Source: Marinomonas algarum (GTDB lineage: Bacteria > Pseudomonadota > Gammaproteobacteria > Pseudomonadales > Marinomonadaceae). Taken from it: a stretch of 64,000 nt of DNA. Below are positions 19,267 through 29,321 of this stretch, piece by piece. Made by a program: the position numbers and the translations under genes. Under the pieces are notes generated by a model, which saw only the letters and a list, made by a program, of their open reading frames with translations, did no database searches and was not told the DNA's origin. Each line of letters begins with the position of its first letter. Position 1 is the stretch's first letter. The stretch is from assembly GCF_020532605.1 (NCBI RefSeq), contig NZ_JAJATW010000001.1, forward strand, positions 124,001 through 188,000. The letters run 5' to 3'.

Positions 19267-21231
19267 TTATGAAACAGACTGAACTACCCGATTACGTCCT
19301 TGTTTTTTCGCGTCATACAAGGCGACATCGGATTTTTTAATCAACGCATCCAATTTTTTATCTTGAGGTGTTAACGTAGCGACACCAAGAGAGACTGTTA
19401 TCTGAACATTATCGGATGGTGTCTCGATATTAAGACCCTCAACCCGTGCTCGGATAGATTCTGCCACTCGCATCACTTCTTGCTCTGCCTGTTCAGTCAG
19501 TAACACAATGAATTCCTCGCCACCGAAACGCGCAAACAAATCTTTGTCTGTTAAACAGTGACGTATTTCTTGAGCCAGTCGTTTCAATACGAGGTCGCCG
19601 ACATCATGACCATAATGATCATTTACGTGTTTGAAATGGTCGACATCAAACATCATTATTGCCAACTCCTTTTGATCGCTCGTCGCATGCTGAAATTCTA
19701 CCGTCGCTTGTTCATAAAAATAACGACGATTACTAATACCGGTCAAGGAATCAACATTGGCAAGTGTTTCCAGTTTTTTCTCTAGTCGTATACGATCAGT
19801 GATATCAAACAGACTTGCCCGTGCCACAGCAAAATTGCCGCTTTGCTTGTTTACTGACGTGGCAGAACTGGATGAATAAAAAGTGGTGCCATTTTTGCGC
19901 TGTATTTCTAAGACTTCATTTTCTAGCACAGACTTGTTTTTTAATTCTTTAAAAAGAGACAGAAAGTGTTGCTGGCTTCCCGCCGTTAAAAAACGCACGA
20001 AGGGTTGACCAAGCACCTCTTCTCGAGAATACCCTAGCCAATCGAGTTCTGTTTGGTTGATACGCACAACACAACCGTCTGAGTCCAAACTGTGATAACC
20101 GCAAGGGGCGTTATCGTATAAATCATGAAGCACATTACTTAACTCTTGTCGTCCTTTTTCTCGTGCTTGATGTTGGGTAATCAGGGTCGCCACCAAACCA
20201 GCCGCCCCAATAATCAACAGCACCAGTAGCGCCAACAATAAATGGCCAAGAGGTTGATATAATAAGGATTGAGACTTTATAAAATCATGAGAAATGAACA
20301 CAACCAATTTCCAATCACTGTTAGAGATCGATAAAGGCGTAAATAATGGGTAATGGTCCGCTCTAAAGTGTCCATGGTTAGAGGCAGAGAAATTAAAAGG
20401 CTCAATGCGTTTAAAACGAAACACCCCTTGCGCCGTTTCCACGGTCCCTGAGGCACTTGATGCTACCGTTGTCCATGCTTCAGGGTAAAAGTTTGCAAAG
20501 GTATGCTCAGTCTGTCCGAGATCAGAACCCCACTCATGATTACGCTCATGATTGCTTAGCCAATAGCCATCTCGATCAATAAGCATACCTTGCTGATCAA
20601 CACGCTGAGACATTTGATAACGAAAATTATCCAGCATACCCTCAGCCAAATAATTCAGCACCAAAACACCCGCCCTGCGACCTTCTAAATCCAAAACTGG
20701 GGTCGCAAGACGCAACATGGGTTTATAGGGCCGTTCAATCTGGTCATGCTCTATATTCAGGTCCAGCCGTGAAACATACACTTGGTGATCAGAAAAACGG
20801 TTTGTGTCTTTAAAATAGTAACGATGCGCTTTGTTTTGCAACTCAGCTTGAGGCACCACAACCCCTTTGCCGTCTTCAAAATTCACTCTGACCCGCTCAT
20901 GCCCCTGATTATCCAAAAAACGCACCTGATCAAAACGGTGGTAGTTTGTCGATACATTGACAAAACTGGCTTCTAAGGCAAGACGATTTTCTTCGGTAAA
21001 ATGGGTAGCATAACGGGTTAACAAGACGGAATTTTTTAAAGCGGCCAGTAAATGCACTTGTTCGTACATTTCCTTTTGAATCATTTGGCTTGCGGCCACC
21101 ACTGAAATCTCTTCTGTCGCCAGCACCCGGGCTTGCACTCCCTTATAATATTGAGAGTAAATAGGGTAAGTGATCGTGATGACGATGGCTGAAAACAATA
21201 CCAAAAGAGACACAAAACGCTTAAAAATCAT
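19267..21231 (-). CDS. Membrane diguanylate cyclase: periplasmic sensor, PAS, GGDEF
   Basis: 654 residues from the ATG at 21231. Parts: membrane helix ([21 protein letters not shown]) at about 5-25; a periplasmic double-Cache-like sensor of about 290 residues; a second membrane helix ([22 protein letters not shown]); a PAS domain ([14 protein letters not shown]-like region, [12 protein letters not shown]); and a GGDEF domain with the active-site motif GGEEF in [12 protein letters not shown]. It should make c-di-GMP in response to an external ligand. A typical RxxD inhibitory site upstream of GGEEF was not clear. Terminates just before ribA on the same strand. Confidence 0.88.
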   Translation of the reverse strand: MIFKRFVSLLVLFSAIVITITYPIYSQYYKGVQARVLATEEISVVAASQMIQKEMYEQVHLLAALKNSVLLTRYATHFTEENRLALEASFVNVSTNYHRFDQVRFLDNQGHERVRVNFEDGKGVVVPQAELQNKAHRYYFKDTNRFSDHQVYVSRLDLNIEHDQIERPYKPMLRLATPVLDLEGRRAGVLVLNYLAEGMLDNFRYQMSQRVDQQGMLIDRDGYWLSNHERNHEWGSDLGQTEHTFANFYPEAWTTVASSASGTVETAQGVFRFKRIEPFNFSASNHGHFRADHYPLFTPLSISNSDWKLVVFISHDFIKSQSLLYQPLGHLLLALLVLLIIGAAGLVATLITQHQAREKGRQELSNVLHDLYDNAPCGYHSLDSDGCVVRINQTELDWLGYSREEVLGQPFVRFLTAGSQQHFLSLFKELKNKSVLENEVLEIQRKNGTTFYSSSSATSVNKQSGNFAVARASLFDITDRIRLEKKLETLANVDSLTGISNRRYFYEQATVEFQHATSDQKELAIMMFDVDHFKHVNDHYGHDVGDLVLKRLAQEIRHCLTDKDLFARFGGEEFIVLLTEQAEQEVMRVAESIRARVEGLNIETPSDNVQITVSLGVATLTPQDKKLDALIKKSDVALYDAKKQGRNRVVQSVS

Positions 21232-21291
21232 TGTACTGTTCCGCAAAAAAGTCGAGAGATTGTATACCAACACCAAGGCAAAAGTGCACCT

Positions 21292-21765
21292 TTACATGAG
21301 ATGATCTAAAGGCAGAGAGGTTCTATTGAGAATTTTTCGCAACAAAAAGCTGGAGTGCACACCGGTCACACCGGGAATTCGAGTCAATCGGCCCAGTAAG
21401 AACTCTTGATAACGATCCATGTCTTCTACTACAACCTCAATTAAATAGTCGGCAGATTGCCCCGTCACCAGATTGCAGGACTTCACTTCTGGGTAAGACT
21501 CTAATGTTGACTCAAACAGTTCAAAACGCTCTGGTGTGTGTCGATCCATACTGATTTGAATAAAGACCGTCAGCTTTAACCCTAATTTATTTTGATCCAA
21601 CAAGGTCACACTGCGATCAATGACACCAGACTCTTCGAGCACCTTAACTCGGCGCAAACAGGGCGATGGCGATAAGCCAACACGATCCGCCAATTCTTGG
21701 TTAGTTAAGCTAGAATCTTGCTGTAATTCCTGTAATATTTTTAAATCAATCTTATCAAAGCGCAT
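21292..21765 (-). CDS. Lrp/AsnC family transcriptional regulator
   Basis: 157 residues. An N-terminal winged helix-turn-helix (LKILQELQQDSSLTNQELADRVGLSPSPCLRRV region) is followed by the ligand-binding RAM domain (GQSADYLIEVVVEDMDRYQEF). Lrp-type proteins sense amino acids. It is divergent from leuA across a 194-base region, so control of leucine synthesis is a reasonable guess. Confidence 0.9.
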   Translation of the reverse strand: MRFDKIDLKILQELQQDSSLTNQELADRVGLSPSPCLRRVKVLEESGVIDRSVTLLDQNKLGLKLTVFIQISMDRHTPERFELFESTLESYPEVKSCNLVTGQSADYLIEVVVEDMDRYQEFLLGRLTRIPGVTGVHSSFLLRKILNRTSLPLDHLM

Positions 21766-21959
21766 TTAAACTACCTTATACTGCCAATCTACGAAAGGAA
21801 TACGCAATATAATGCTATTTGTATTGATTTTTCCACCTAAAAACGCAATCTTTTACCTAACAAAGTCCGCTATGATAGAGACATAGACAATCACTTAACC
21901 AAGTGACTCAAATAACAAACAGAGCTTACCCGCTCGACCACATGAATAAGGGAAACACC

Positions 21960-23633
21960 ATGACCGCTTTTGATCACACCAAATATACGCCGTTTAAACC
22001 TGTTGCGATAAAAGATCGTACTTGGCCTGACAACGACATTACTCACGCTCCTATCTGGTCGAGTGTCGACCTTCGTGATGGCAACCAAGCCTTGGTTGAG
22101 CCAATGACGGTTGAGCAGAAAAAACAATTTTTTGCACTTTTGGTGGACGTTGGCTTTAAAGAAATTGAAGTGGGTTTTCCTGCTGCGTCTCAGTTAGACT
22201 TTGACTTTGTTCGCTGGTTAATCGAAGAAAATCAAGTGCCAGACGATGTGTATATTCAAGTATTAACACAAGCCCGCCCTGAGTTAATCGAACGCACCTA
22301 TAAATCCTTGAAAGGCGCAAAAAAAGCCATCGTTCATGTGTACAACTCCACATCAACGACACAGCGCGAGCAAGTGTTCCGCATGGACAAAGAAGGCGTT
22401 AAAAAAATTGCTATTAATGGTGCAAAATGCGTCAAAGAGCACGCTGAAAAACACCCTGAAACAGAGTGGGTCTTTCAATATTCACCTGAAAGCTTCACCG
22501 GCACCGAAATGGATTTCGCCGTAGAAGTTGTCGATGCCGTAACCGACGTTTGGCAACCTACACCAGATAACAAAGTTATCATTAACTTGCCAGCAACAGT
22601 GGAAGTCTCCACACCAAACCGCTACGCCGATCAAATCGAATACTTCTGCCGCAATGTACAGAAGCGCGACAGCATGCTTGTTAGCCTTCACACCCATAAC
22701 GACCGTGGTTGTGGCGTGGCAGCAGCAGAGCTTGGCATTATGGCGGGCGCCGATCGCATCGAAGGCACCTTGCTAGGCAACGGCGAACGTACCGGCAATA
22801 TGGACGTTGTGACCATGGCGATGAACATGTACAGCCAAGGCATTGACCCAAAACTTTCATTGAACGATATGGACCGTATTATCAGTGTGGTTCAAGCCTG
22901 CACCTTGTTGCAAGTTCATCCGCGTCACCCCTATGCGGGCGAATTGGTGTTTACCGCGTTCTCTGGCTCTCACCAAGATGCCATTAAGAAGTGCTTGGCC
23001 AACCAGACAGACGACAAACCTTGGGACGTGGCGTATTTGCCTATCGACCCTCGTGATGTGGGCCGTAGTTACCAAGAAGTCATTCGTGTGAACAGCCAGT
23101 CTGGTAAAGGCGGCATCGCCTACACCCTTGAACAAGAATACGGTTTGGCTTTGCCACGCTGGTTGCAAGTGGAATTCAGCCCCATCGTGCAACAGCTGGC
23201 TGAAAAAGACGGTGGCGTCGTCGATGCACAGTCAATGAAAGACTTGTTTGAAAGCAGCTTTATGACAGGCACAACCCCTTATCGATTGGGCAAATACGAT
23301 CTAACCAAAGACGATGTGGACACGGTTCAAGCGGAATTGGTCACACAAGATGGCACTGTCAAAATTGCCGGTAATGGTAACGGTGCCTTGTCTGCCTTTA
23401 GCGAAGCGTTGGGGCAACACTTCAATATGCGTGTCGACATTATTCAATACCAAGAACACGCATTAACAGTGGGCAGTGATTCTCAAGCCATCGCTTATGT
23501 TCAAGTCAATATTGATGGTGATCGTTTCAATGGCGTGGCCATTGATACCGACATTGTTTCTTCTTCAATTCAAGCCTTATTAGCGACGGTAAACCAAAAA
23601 ATCGCCGAAAACGACACAGCTTCTGTTGCCTAG
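21960..23633 (+). CDS. leuA: 2-isopropylmalate synthase (long form)
   Basis: 557 residues from the ATG at 21960, preceded by AAGGGAAACACC; the frame is open 19 codons upstream. The catalytic barrel shows WSSVDLRDGNQAL with the metal-binding Asp and the HTHNDRGCG motif with metal-binding histidines; the C-terminal allosteric LeuA dimer domain is present. It condenses acetyl-CoA with 2-oxoisovalerate, starting leucine synthesis. The length and start match the LeuA type 2 branch and not the shorter E. coli enzyme. Confidence 0.95.
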   Translation: MTAFDHTKYTPFKPVAIKDRTWPDNDITHAPIWSSVDLRDGNQALVEPMTVEQKKQFFALLVDVGFKEIEVGFPAASQLDFDFVRWLIEENQVPDDVYIQVLTQARPELIERTYKSLKGAKKAIVHVYNSTSTTQREQVFRMDKEGVKKIAINGAKCVKEHAEKHPETEWVFQYSPESFTGTEMDFAVEVVDAVTDVWQPTPDNKVIINLPATVEVSTPNRYADQIEYFCRNVQKRDSMLVSLHTHNDRGCGVAAAELGIMAGADRIEGTLLGNGERTGNMDVVTMAMNMYSQGIDPKLSLNDMDRIISVVQACTLLQVHPRHPYAGELVFTAFSGSHQDAIKKCLANQTDDKPWDVAYLPIDPRDVGRSYQEVIRVNSQSGKGGIAYTLEQEYGLALPRWLQVEFSPIVQQLAEKDGGVVDAQSMKDLFESSFMTGTTPYRLGKYDLTKDDVDTVQAELVTQDGTVKIAGNGNGALSAFSEALGQHFNMRVDIIQYQEHALTVGSDSQAIAYVQVNIDGDRFNGVAIDTDIVSSSIQALLATVNQKIAENDTASVA

Positions 23634-23645
23634 CACTGAACTGAC

Positions 23646-23676
23646 GCATTATTAACGACATTGTCGTTAATAATGC
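23646..23676. repeat. Perfect 14-base inverted repeat just after leuA
   Basis: GCATTATTAACGAC, a three-base spacer ATT, and GTCGTTAATAATGC. It begins 13 bases after the leuA stop and directly precedes the intrinsic terminator. No T-run follows this first stem. Confidence 0.75.
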
Positions 23677-23679
23677 CAT

Positions 23680-23712
23680 AAAAAAACCGATCACAACGTG
23701 ATCGGTTTTTTT
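23680..23712. terminator. Intrinsic terminator of leuA, bidirectional
   Basis: AAAAAAACCGATCAC and GTGATCGGTTTTTTT around a three-base loop. It also suits the convergent response-regulator gene. Confidence 0.92.
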
Positions 23713-23745
23713 GGTTCTGGTCGATGCTTTGTGAGTCGTTAGTTG

Positions 23746-24663
23746 TTAACAACAAACCACCTTATTTCGTCCCGTGTTTTTCGCTTCATACAAGGCTCGA
23801 TCGGCCTGCTTGACCAAAGCAACCTTATCTAGCTGACTGCCTTTTACAAAAACCGTTCCGCCGACGCTAGCCGTCATTTTTATTTCTTCCATACCGTACT
23901 GTATTAACCCCGTCATGATTTTTTTGCGGAGGGTGTCCAGTGCTTGAAATGCATCATTTTGATCAACACCCGTCAGAATCAGCCCAAACTCTTCCCCACC
24001 AAGACGACCGATCACATCCTCTTCTGTTAGTTGCGCTTTTACACGATCAACAATAGACACCAAAACGGCGTCTCCAGCATCGTGACCGAAGGTATCATTA
24101 ATGCGTTTGAAATTGTCCAAATCAAACACACCACAGACAAAGGGCACGGCGGTTTTTTGCGTCAAAGCCATCTGCTTATCAAGCGCATCATCAAACGCAC
24201 GACGACTGGCGACACCGGTTAAATAGTCCACAAACGCCAGCCGCTCCAACACCAAGTTAGTGTCAACCAAACGACGTCTCATATCGGCAATACGTCGCAT
24301 CGCCAACATTTTCACTGCCAGTATTTTCTGACTGATTGGTTTGGTCAGGTAATCATCACCTCCGGCCAAAATACCTTCTTCAATGTCATCGTCCCTGGCG
24401 CTGGCACTCAAGAAGATAATGGGCAACCACTCTTGCTGATGTTGTCTCTGGATATCACGAATCCGCTTCACCGTGTCAAAACCATTCAAACCTGGCATGT
24501 TGACGTCCATTAGGATCAGATCTAATTCATCGACGTGTGACATGAACAGATCAATACCCGATTGACCATTATCGGCCTCAAGCACCTCGTAACCCAGTTT
24601 AGACAGGTACATTTTTAGAAGCAGTCGATCTGTGTTGGTGTCATCAACAATCAGCACCTTCAT
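23746..24663 (-). CDS. Response regulator with GGDEF output (diguanylate cyclase)
   Basis: 305 residues. Receiver domain first: acidic pocket VDDTNTD, phosphoacceptor Asp in LILMDVNMPGLNG, and the conserved Lys in YLTKPIS. A GGDEF domain follows with the active motif GGEEF in IGRLGGEEFGLIL and KQADRALYEAKNTGRN at the end. Phosphorylation by the kinase encoded directly upstream would drive c-di-GMP synthesis. Its ATG overlaps the kinase stop codon (ATGA), implying coupled translation. Confidence 0.92.
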   Translation of the reverse strand: MKVLIVDDTNTDRLLLKMYLSKLGYEVLEADNGQSGIDLFMSHVDELDLILMDVNMPGLNGFDTVKRIRDIQRQHQQEWLPIIFLSASARDDDIEEGILAGGDDYLTKPISQKILAVKMLAMRRIADMRRRLVDTNLVLERLAFVDYLTGVASRRAFDDALDKQMALTQKTAVPFVCGVFDLDNFKRINDTFGHDAGDAVLVSIVDRVKAQLTEEDVIGRLGGEEFGLILTGVDQNDAFQALDTLRKKIMTGLIQYGMEEIKMTASVGGTVFVKGSQLDKVALVKQADRALYEAKNTGRNKVVCC

Positions 24664-27600
24664 AGGTTTTTTACCTTTTCCTGTAACGCTGTTTTCGTTT
24701 CAACGTAGCATGTTCGTATGGCATGAAGTTTTTCGGGGAGTAATGTCACACCGCCCTCTCGACTCTCATGTTCCATGTATTGTGCCATGTCCGACAAACG
24801 CCATGCTCCCATACTGCGACTGATGGACTTCAAACTGTGCGCTGAATGGCAAATTCCTTCGCTGTCTTTTTCTGCACCAGAAGAAACAAGCGACTCAAAA
24901 AAGTCCATAATGCGGTCTGCATCCGCAAAAAATGCATCGACCAAGGTATAAAAATCGTCTTCCAATACGGTTTTCAGTTCCTCCAAAACAGCCTCATCCA
25001 ACACCACATCTGACAGGTTTTGGAAAACGTGTTGCTCTTGGACTGGCAACCAATTGTCAAGCATTACGATAATCTCCTTTTGATTGAAGGGCTTTGGAAT
25101 AAGGCCATCACCGCCTGCGCGTGAGACCTCGGTCACTGTTTTAGCCAAAATATCTGCGGTTAAGGCCAATATCGGCACACGCTTGCCCTTTTTTTGCTTC
25201 TCTGATTGGCGAATATGTCGCATGGCGGTCAACCCGTCCATAACAGGCATATGCAGATCCATGAGTATTAGATCAGGGTGATGCGCTTCCCATAGCTCAA
25301 CCCCCATGGCCCCATCTTGCGCCGCAATGACCTCGCAACCTAACTTGGTTAAAATGCCTTGGGCAACGGCCATGTTGGTTTTCATGTCTTCCACCACCAG
25401 CACGCGTCCACGATGACCATGCCCACTCGCCGAGCCGCCTAGCATACCCTCAGAAGACAGTGATTCCTGTAAGGCATTGTAACGCGATGGTGGTTGCACA
25501 GACGGCAAGGTTGAATGACTCTCAGGCAATGCCAAGGTAACCGTAAAGGTAGAGCCTTTCCCCAACTGACTTTGAAGATGAATCTCACCCTGCATCAAAC
25601 CAATTAGCTGTTTAGTAATGGCTAACCCCAAGCCCGTACCGCCAAACTTACGGGTGATGGTGCTGTCCGCCTGAGTAAAAGCACTAAATAAAGCTGATTG
25701 CGCACTTTCTTCTATGCCGACACCGGTATCTTCCACACGCAATGTGAGCGAGGTGACACCATTATTTTCCGTTGTCCCTTCAACATAGACACTCACATGG
25801 CCTTCATGGGTAAACTTGATGGCGTTACCGATCAAATTGGTGGCAATCTGCTTAATTCGGTACACATCGCCGACAAAATATCGCGGGCAATCTTCTTGAT
25901 ACGCCAAACGTAACTCAATTCCCTTCTTCTCTGCTTTGACCGTAAGCAGACAAATCACGTCATAAAGGGCTTTTTCCAGGTCAAAGTCCACGCATTCCAT
26001 TGACAGCTGGCCGGCTTCAATTTTTGAGAAGTCCAACAAGTCGTTGATCAGCCCTAATAGGCCATTGCCCGACTCTTGCAGAATCTTTAAACGCTCGCTT
26101 TGTTCTTCACTTAACGCTGAGCTTGCAAGCAACTCAGCCATGCCGAGCACCCCATTTAACGGCGTACGGATTTCGTGGCTCATGGTGGCTAAGAAATCGC
26201 TTTTCGCCTTACTCGCGGCAAGCGCTTGTTCACTTGCTTTACGTAACATAACTTCCGTCTCTTTTTGAGACGTAATGTCTATGTTGACGCCGATAATATA
26301 CGTGGCGATACCGTCGCTATTAAACATGAGAGAGGCATTGGATTTTAAATAGCGAATCTGGTCGTCTTGACGTGAAATTCTAAAATCCACATCTAACTCA
26401 TCAATAATCAATGACGAACCTTGCCCCCGCATCTTGACTTGGCACCCCTGCAAATCCGCAATTATGGCCTTAAGCTTGCGCTTCTCTTCTGGGTAAACAC
26501 TGGCTTCCCAGACTTGCCAAGGCGCTACCTTTTCGTCCGGAGCGACACCGTACAAGCGGTACATCCAGTCATCCCAATCCAAATGCCCCGTCTGTAAATC
26601 CAGTTTCCATACACCAATACCGGCTGCATCGGCTGCAATAGAAAGGCGCAAATGGGTATCCAACATTTTTTGCTCAAAAGACAGCCGCTCTCTCACGTCT
26701 CGAATGTGCGCAATATACCCGCCTAAACTGCCATCGGGATGACGAATAATGCTACCGATGGTCTCAGCGCAAAAATGCTGGCCCTGCTTATCCTTATAAC
26801 TCACTCTGTTCCGGTCAAGCACATCACTGCCCGCCATATGATACGCCTGACCCTGACGTACAAAGTCATCATTGTCGGAGTAAAGGATCTCTGAACTTAA
26901 CTCAACAACATCTTCTAAAACGTAGCCGAAGAGGGAAGTAAAAGCAGGGTTGACCATCTTTATTTTTCGATTGGCGCCCACTAACACCACGGCTTCAGGG
27001 GCATTCACAAACAGAGATTCAAACAGGGTTTTTTGTTCAAGTATTGCCTGTTCAGATTGGAGCTGCTCCGTTCTGTCCTGAAAAGAAATCACGGCGCCAT
27101 CCAATGCACCGGATTCAGAGCGTAACGCGATACAGGTGTACTCACAGGCAAAAGACGTGTCATTGCGACGATAAAAACGCTGACCCGATACCGAACGCGT
27201 CTTGCCCGTTTGTAGGGTGTCTTGAATAGGTTGAAGAACGGGTTGAAGAACGGCGGACGGAGTCTGTGTGCTCAAAGTGCTCCCGCCAAGCACGGTGAAA
27301 ATAGACTGCCCGAGCATATCATCGGGCGCATAACCCAGCATTTGACTTGCCGCTGGATTGGCAAAACGAATACGCCCTTCCAAGTCAACACCAAACAGGC
27401 CTTCATGAATGGCTTCTAAAATCAGGCGTTGATGACGTTCGGCTTCTTTTAAACGGCTTTCGTCTTGATGCCGAGTCATTTCATTACCGACCCACTGAGC
27501 CAGTAATTTCATAATCTCGTCATCGTCTTCCCCAAAGGCCGCTTCTTTTGGGTCGGGGCTGGAGAAGTTGAGGGTGCCCCAACGCTCTCCCCCCACGTAA

Positions 27601-27965
27601 ATCACAACACCAATATACGCTTCTAAGCCGAAGTTTTGATAACAAGGGTGCTCTTTAATATCACTCAACGCGGTATGAAAATAAGACGTCGGCGCATCGC
27701 TTTGCAGAGTATGAACACAGTAAGTATCACCAAGCTCAAACTCAGTGCCCGGCAGCACTTCTCCGTTCGGCGTTTGGCTGTATTCCACCCGATACCGATC
27801 CCCCTTGATGGAACTGATCAGACCAAATGGCAAAGAAAACTGCGCCACACCAACTTGAAGGATTTTTTGCAACTTACTGTCTAAGGACAACGTATTGTCT
27901 GCCGTCACCTCATGCAGATCTTTGAGTGTTTGTACCGTACGCCTTTGCGTCATCACAATCGACAT
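24660..27965 (-). CDS. Hybrid sensor histidine kinase: GAF, PAS x3, HisKA, HATPase, REC, Hpt
   Basis: 1101 residues. In order: an N-terminal GAF domain (about 15-165, DNTLSLDSKLQKILQVGV start); three PAS segments (LILEAIHEGLFGVDLEG; LFVNAPEAVVLVGANRK; a third with WDDWMYRLYG); the HisKA H-box ATMSHEIRTPLNGVLGM; HATPase boxes with NAIKFTHEG, DTGVGIEE and FGGTGLGLAI; a receiver domain with phosphoacceptor Asp in LILMDLHMPVMDG; and a C-terminal Hpt domain with CHSAHSLKSISRSMGA. No membrane helix, so the sensing is cytoplasmic. A His-Asp-His-Asp relay ending on the coupled REC-GGDEF protein is the natural reading. Confidence 0.92.
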   Translation of the reverse strand: MSIVMTQRRTVQTLKDLHEVTADNTLSLDSKLQKILQVGVAQFSLPFGLISSIKGDRYRVEYSQTPNGEVLPGTEFELGDTYCVHTLQSDAPTSYFHTALSDIKEHPCYQNFGLEAYIGVVIYVGGERWGTLNFSSPDPKEAAFGEDDDEIMKLLAQWVGNEMTRHQDESRLKEAERHQRLILEAIHEGLFGVDLEGRIRFANPAASQMLGYAPDDMLGQSIFTVLGGSTLSTQTPSAVLQPVLQPIQDTLQTGKTRSVSGQRFYRRNDTSFACEYTCIALRSESGALDGAVISFQDRTEQLQSEQAILEQKTLFESLFVNAPEAVVLVGANRKIKMVNPAFTSLFGYVLEDVVELSSEILYSDNDDFVRQGQAYHMAGSDVLDRNRVSYKDKQGQHFCAETIGSIIRHPDGSLGGYIAHIRDVRERLSFEQKMLDTHLRLSIAADAAGIGVWKLDLQTGHLDWDDWMYRLYGVAPDEKVAPWQVWEASVYPEEKRKLKAIIADLQGCQVKMRGQGSSLIIDELDVDFRISRQDDQIRYLKSNASLMFNSDGIATYIIGVNIDITSQKETEVMLRKASEQALAASKAKSDFLATMSHEIRTPLNGVLGMAELLASSALSEEQSERLKILQESGNGLLGLINDLLDFSKIEAGQLSMECVDFDLEKALYDVICLLTVKAEKKGIELRLAYQEDCPRYFVGDVYRIKQIATNLIGNAIKFTHEGHVSVYVEGTTENNGVTSLTLRVEDTGVGIEESAQSALFSAFTQADSTITRKFGGTGLGLAITKQLIGLMQGEIHLQSQLGKGSTFTVTLALPESHSTLPSVQPPSRYNALQESLSSEGMLGGSASGHGHRGRVLVVEDMKTNMAVAQGILTKLGCEVIAAQDGAMGVELWEAHHPDLILMDLHMPVMDGLTAMRHIRQSEKQKKGKRVPILALTADILAKTVTEVSRAGGDGLIPKPFNQKEIIVMLDNWLPVQEQHVFQNLSDVVLDEAVLEELKTVLEDDFYTLVDAFFADADRIMDFFESLVSSGAEKDSEGICHSAHSLKSISRSMGAWRLSDMAQYMEHESREGGVTLLPEKLHAIRTCYVETKTALQEKVKNL

Positions 27966-28023
27966 ATTAGCGTGGCTCCTTCTCTGTAAGCGGGTATGGC
28001 GTTATTGATGATGAATAAGTCAA

Positions 28024-28275
28024 TTAGGATTTAAGCTTTTCCATTAATACACAGTCTTGAGTCTCGTTGCGACTGGCCTTAATTTTGTCCATAACTTTTT
28101 GCGCTGTTTCTTTCTGGCTATCTGGCATGTACTTTGAATCCACGGTTTTTTGCAACCCTTTCAAATAAGTGTCTAATCGTGGCGAACAAAAATCCTCCAA
28201 CGCAAAGACACTGGTGGACCCAACAAGACAAGCAACACTCAAGGCCAACGCAGACACCGAATTTTTTAAAGACAT
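28024..28275 (-). CDS. Small secreted protein with two cysteines, unknown
   Basis: 83 residues. A signal peptide (about 1-25, ending SVFA) leaves a mature chain of under 60 residues with one Cys at each end (EDFCSPR and TQDCVLME), likely a disulfide, and helical charged sequence between. No family recognised. It lies 58 bases upstream of the hybrid kinase gene on the same strand, so it could be part of that transcript and of its sensing function. Confidence 0.6.
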   Translation of the reverse strand: MSLKNSVSALALSVACLVGSTSVFALEDFCSPRLDTYLKGLQKTVDSKYMPDSQKETAQKVMDKIKASRNETQDCVLMEKLKS

Positions 28276-28540
28276 TCAACACTCCTACTCATAACGAGTG
28301 ACATACGCACTCAACACAATAAAAAATAAACCCCGTCCACCTTAGAGGTAGTTGGCGCTAAGAGTAAACGGCTGAATCAATCCAAAACCGCATCGCGCCA
28401 AGTATACAAAATAAACACGCCTTGATGTGCCGTAAATTAAAGCCTTTTTGATCGCAAAATTTGCCGTCAAAGCATGACATAATCAAGCCATCCTTTTTAA
28501 GGTCCGATCAACGCATCACAACAAACAAGAGTAAAGTGAT

Positions 28541-28903
28541 ATGAAGAAAGAATACAACAAACTTACCCCAAAAGAAGCCAGTGTCATTCTTGATAAAGGC
28601 ACAGAGCCTCCTTTTGCTGGCGAATACACAGACACCATGGTGCAAGGCTTGTACGTTTGTCGCCAATGCGATGCCCCTCTTTACACCTCCGAGCACAAGT
28701 TTCTTTCTCATTGTGGCTGGCCAAGTTTTGACGACGAGATTCCTGGTGCGGTTACCCGAGTACCAGACGCCGATGGTCGACGAACCGAAATTGTCTGTTC
28801 ACAATGTCATGGGCACTTGGGTCACGTCTTTGAAGGCGAAAGACTGACAGACAAAAACATACGACATTGTGTCAATTCTATTTCTATGAAATTTGTCAGC
28901 TAA
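28541..28903 (+). CDS. msrB: Peptide-methionine (R)-S-oxide reductase
   Basis: 120 residues. Zinc cysteines are in CRQC and CSQC, the fold motif SHCGWPSFD is present, [10 protein letters not shown] is intact, and the catalytic Cys is in [12 protein letters not shown]. It reduces methionine-R-sulfoxide in proteins. Single gene with its own short promoter region. Confidence 0.96.
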   Translation: MKKEYNKLTPKEASVILDKGTEPPFAGEYTDTMVQGLYVCRQCDAPLYTSEHKFLSHCGWPSFDDEIPGAVTRVPDADGRRTEIVCSQCHGHLGHVFEGERLTDKNIRHCVNSISMKFVS

Positions 28904-28919
28904 CATGCGTGATACGCAA

Positions 28920-28950
28920 AGCGCTCTTGACTGGGCGCTCTTGTTTTTTT
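28920..28950 (+). terminator. Weak intrinsic terminator after msrB
   Basis: AGCGC and GCGCT with a ten-base loop, followed by CTTGTTTTTTT. The short stem makes it modest. Confidence 0.45.
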
Positions 28951-28978
28951 ACTTATTTTTGTCTTTTTCTACTCTTTA

Positions 28979-29080
28979 ATGACCGACTCAGTCGATAAAT
29001 TAATAGCTCAAATGAAAAAACGCCACACCAAGGCAATTCCCCCTCTCATAAAAGCACGTAAACCAGAAGAAAAAATATAA
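28979..29080 (+). CDS. Possible 33-residue basic peptide in the msrB-betB gap
   Basis: An ATG frame of 33 codons (MTDSVDKLIAQMKKRH followed by a lysine-rich end) sits in the 418-base gap between msrB and betB. It has no recognisable ribosome binding site, so it may be chance. The rest of the gap is AT-rich and holds the betB promoter region. Confidence 0.2.
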   Translation: MTDSVDKLIAQMKKRHTKAIPPLIKARKPEEKI

Positions 29081-29231
29081 ATAATTTATTTAAAATCAAT
29101 AATTTAAATAAAAAAGCCACTCTGCCATTTTAGAGCGCCAAGCCTCTTAATTTTGCCTTGAAATCCATTTGTACACTTAAAACTTTAAGAAGCAACTTTG
29201 ACATTTGTGCAAGAAATTGACAGTATTATTT

Positions 29232-29251
29232 TTAATTAAATGATTAATTAA
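29232..29251. promoter_or_regulatory. Palindrome upstream of betB, candidate operator
   Basis: TTAATTAA, a four-base spacer ATGA, and TTAATTAA, about 70 bases before the betB start. A dyad of this size suits a TetR-type repressor such as BetI, but it does not match the BetI operator reported in other bacteria, so the link is inference. Confidence 0.35.
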
Positions 29252-29321
29252 CAAAAAAGCACTCACATTACGGTCTTATTGTTCTTTAATCCAAGCGAAT
29301 TTATTAGCGGAATACACAGTC

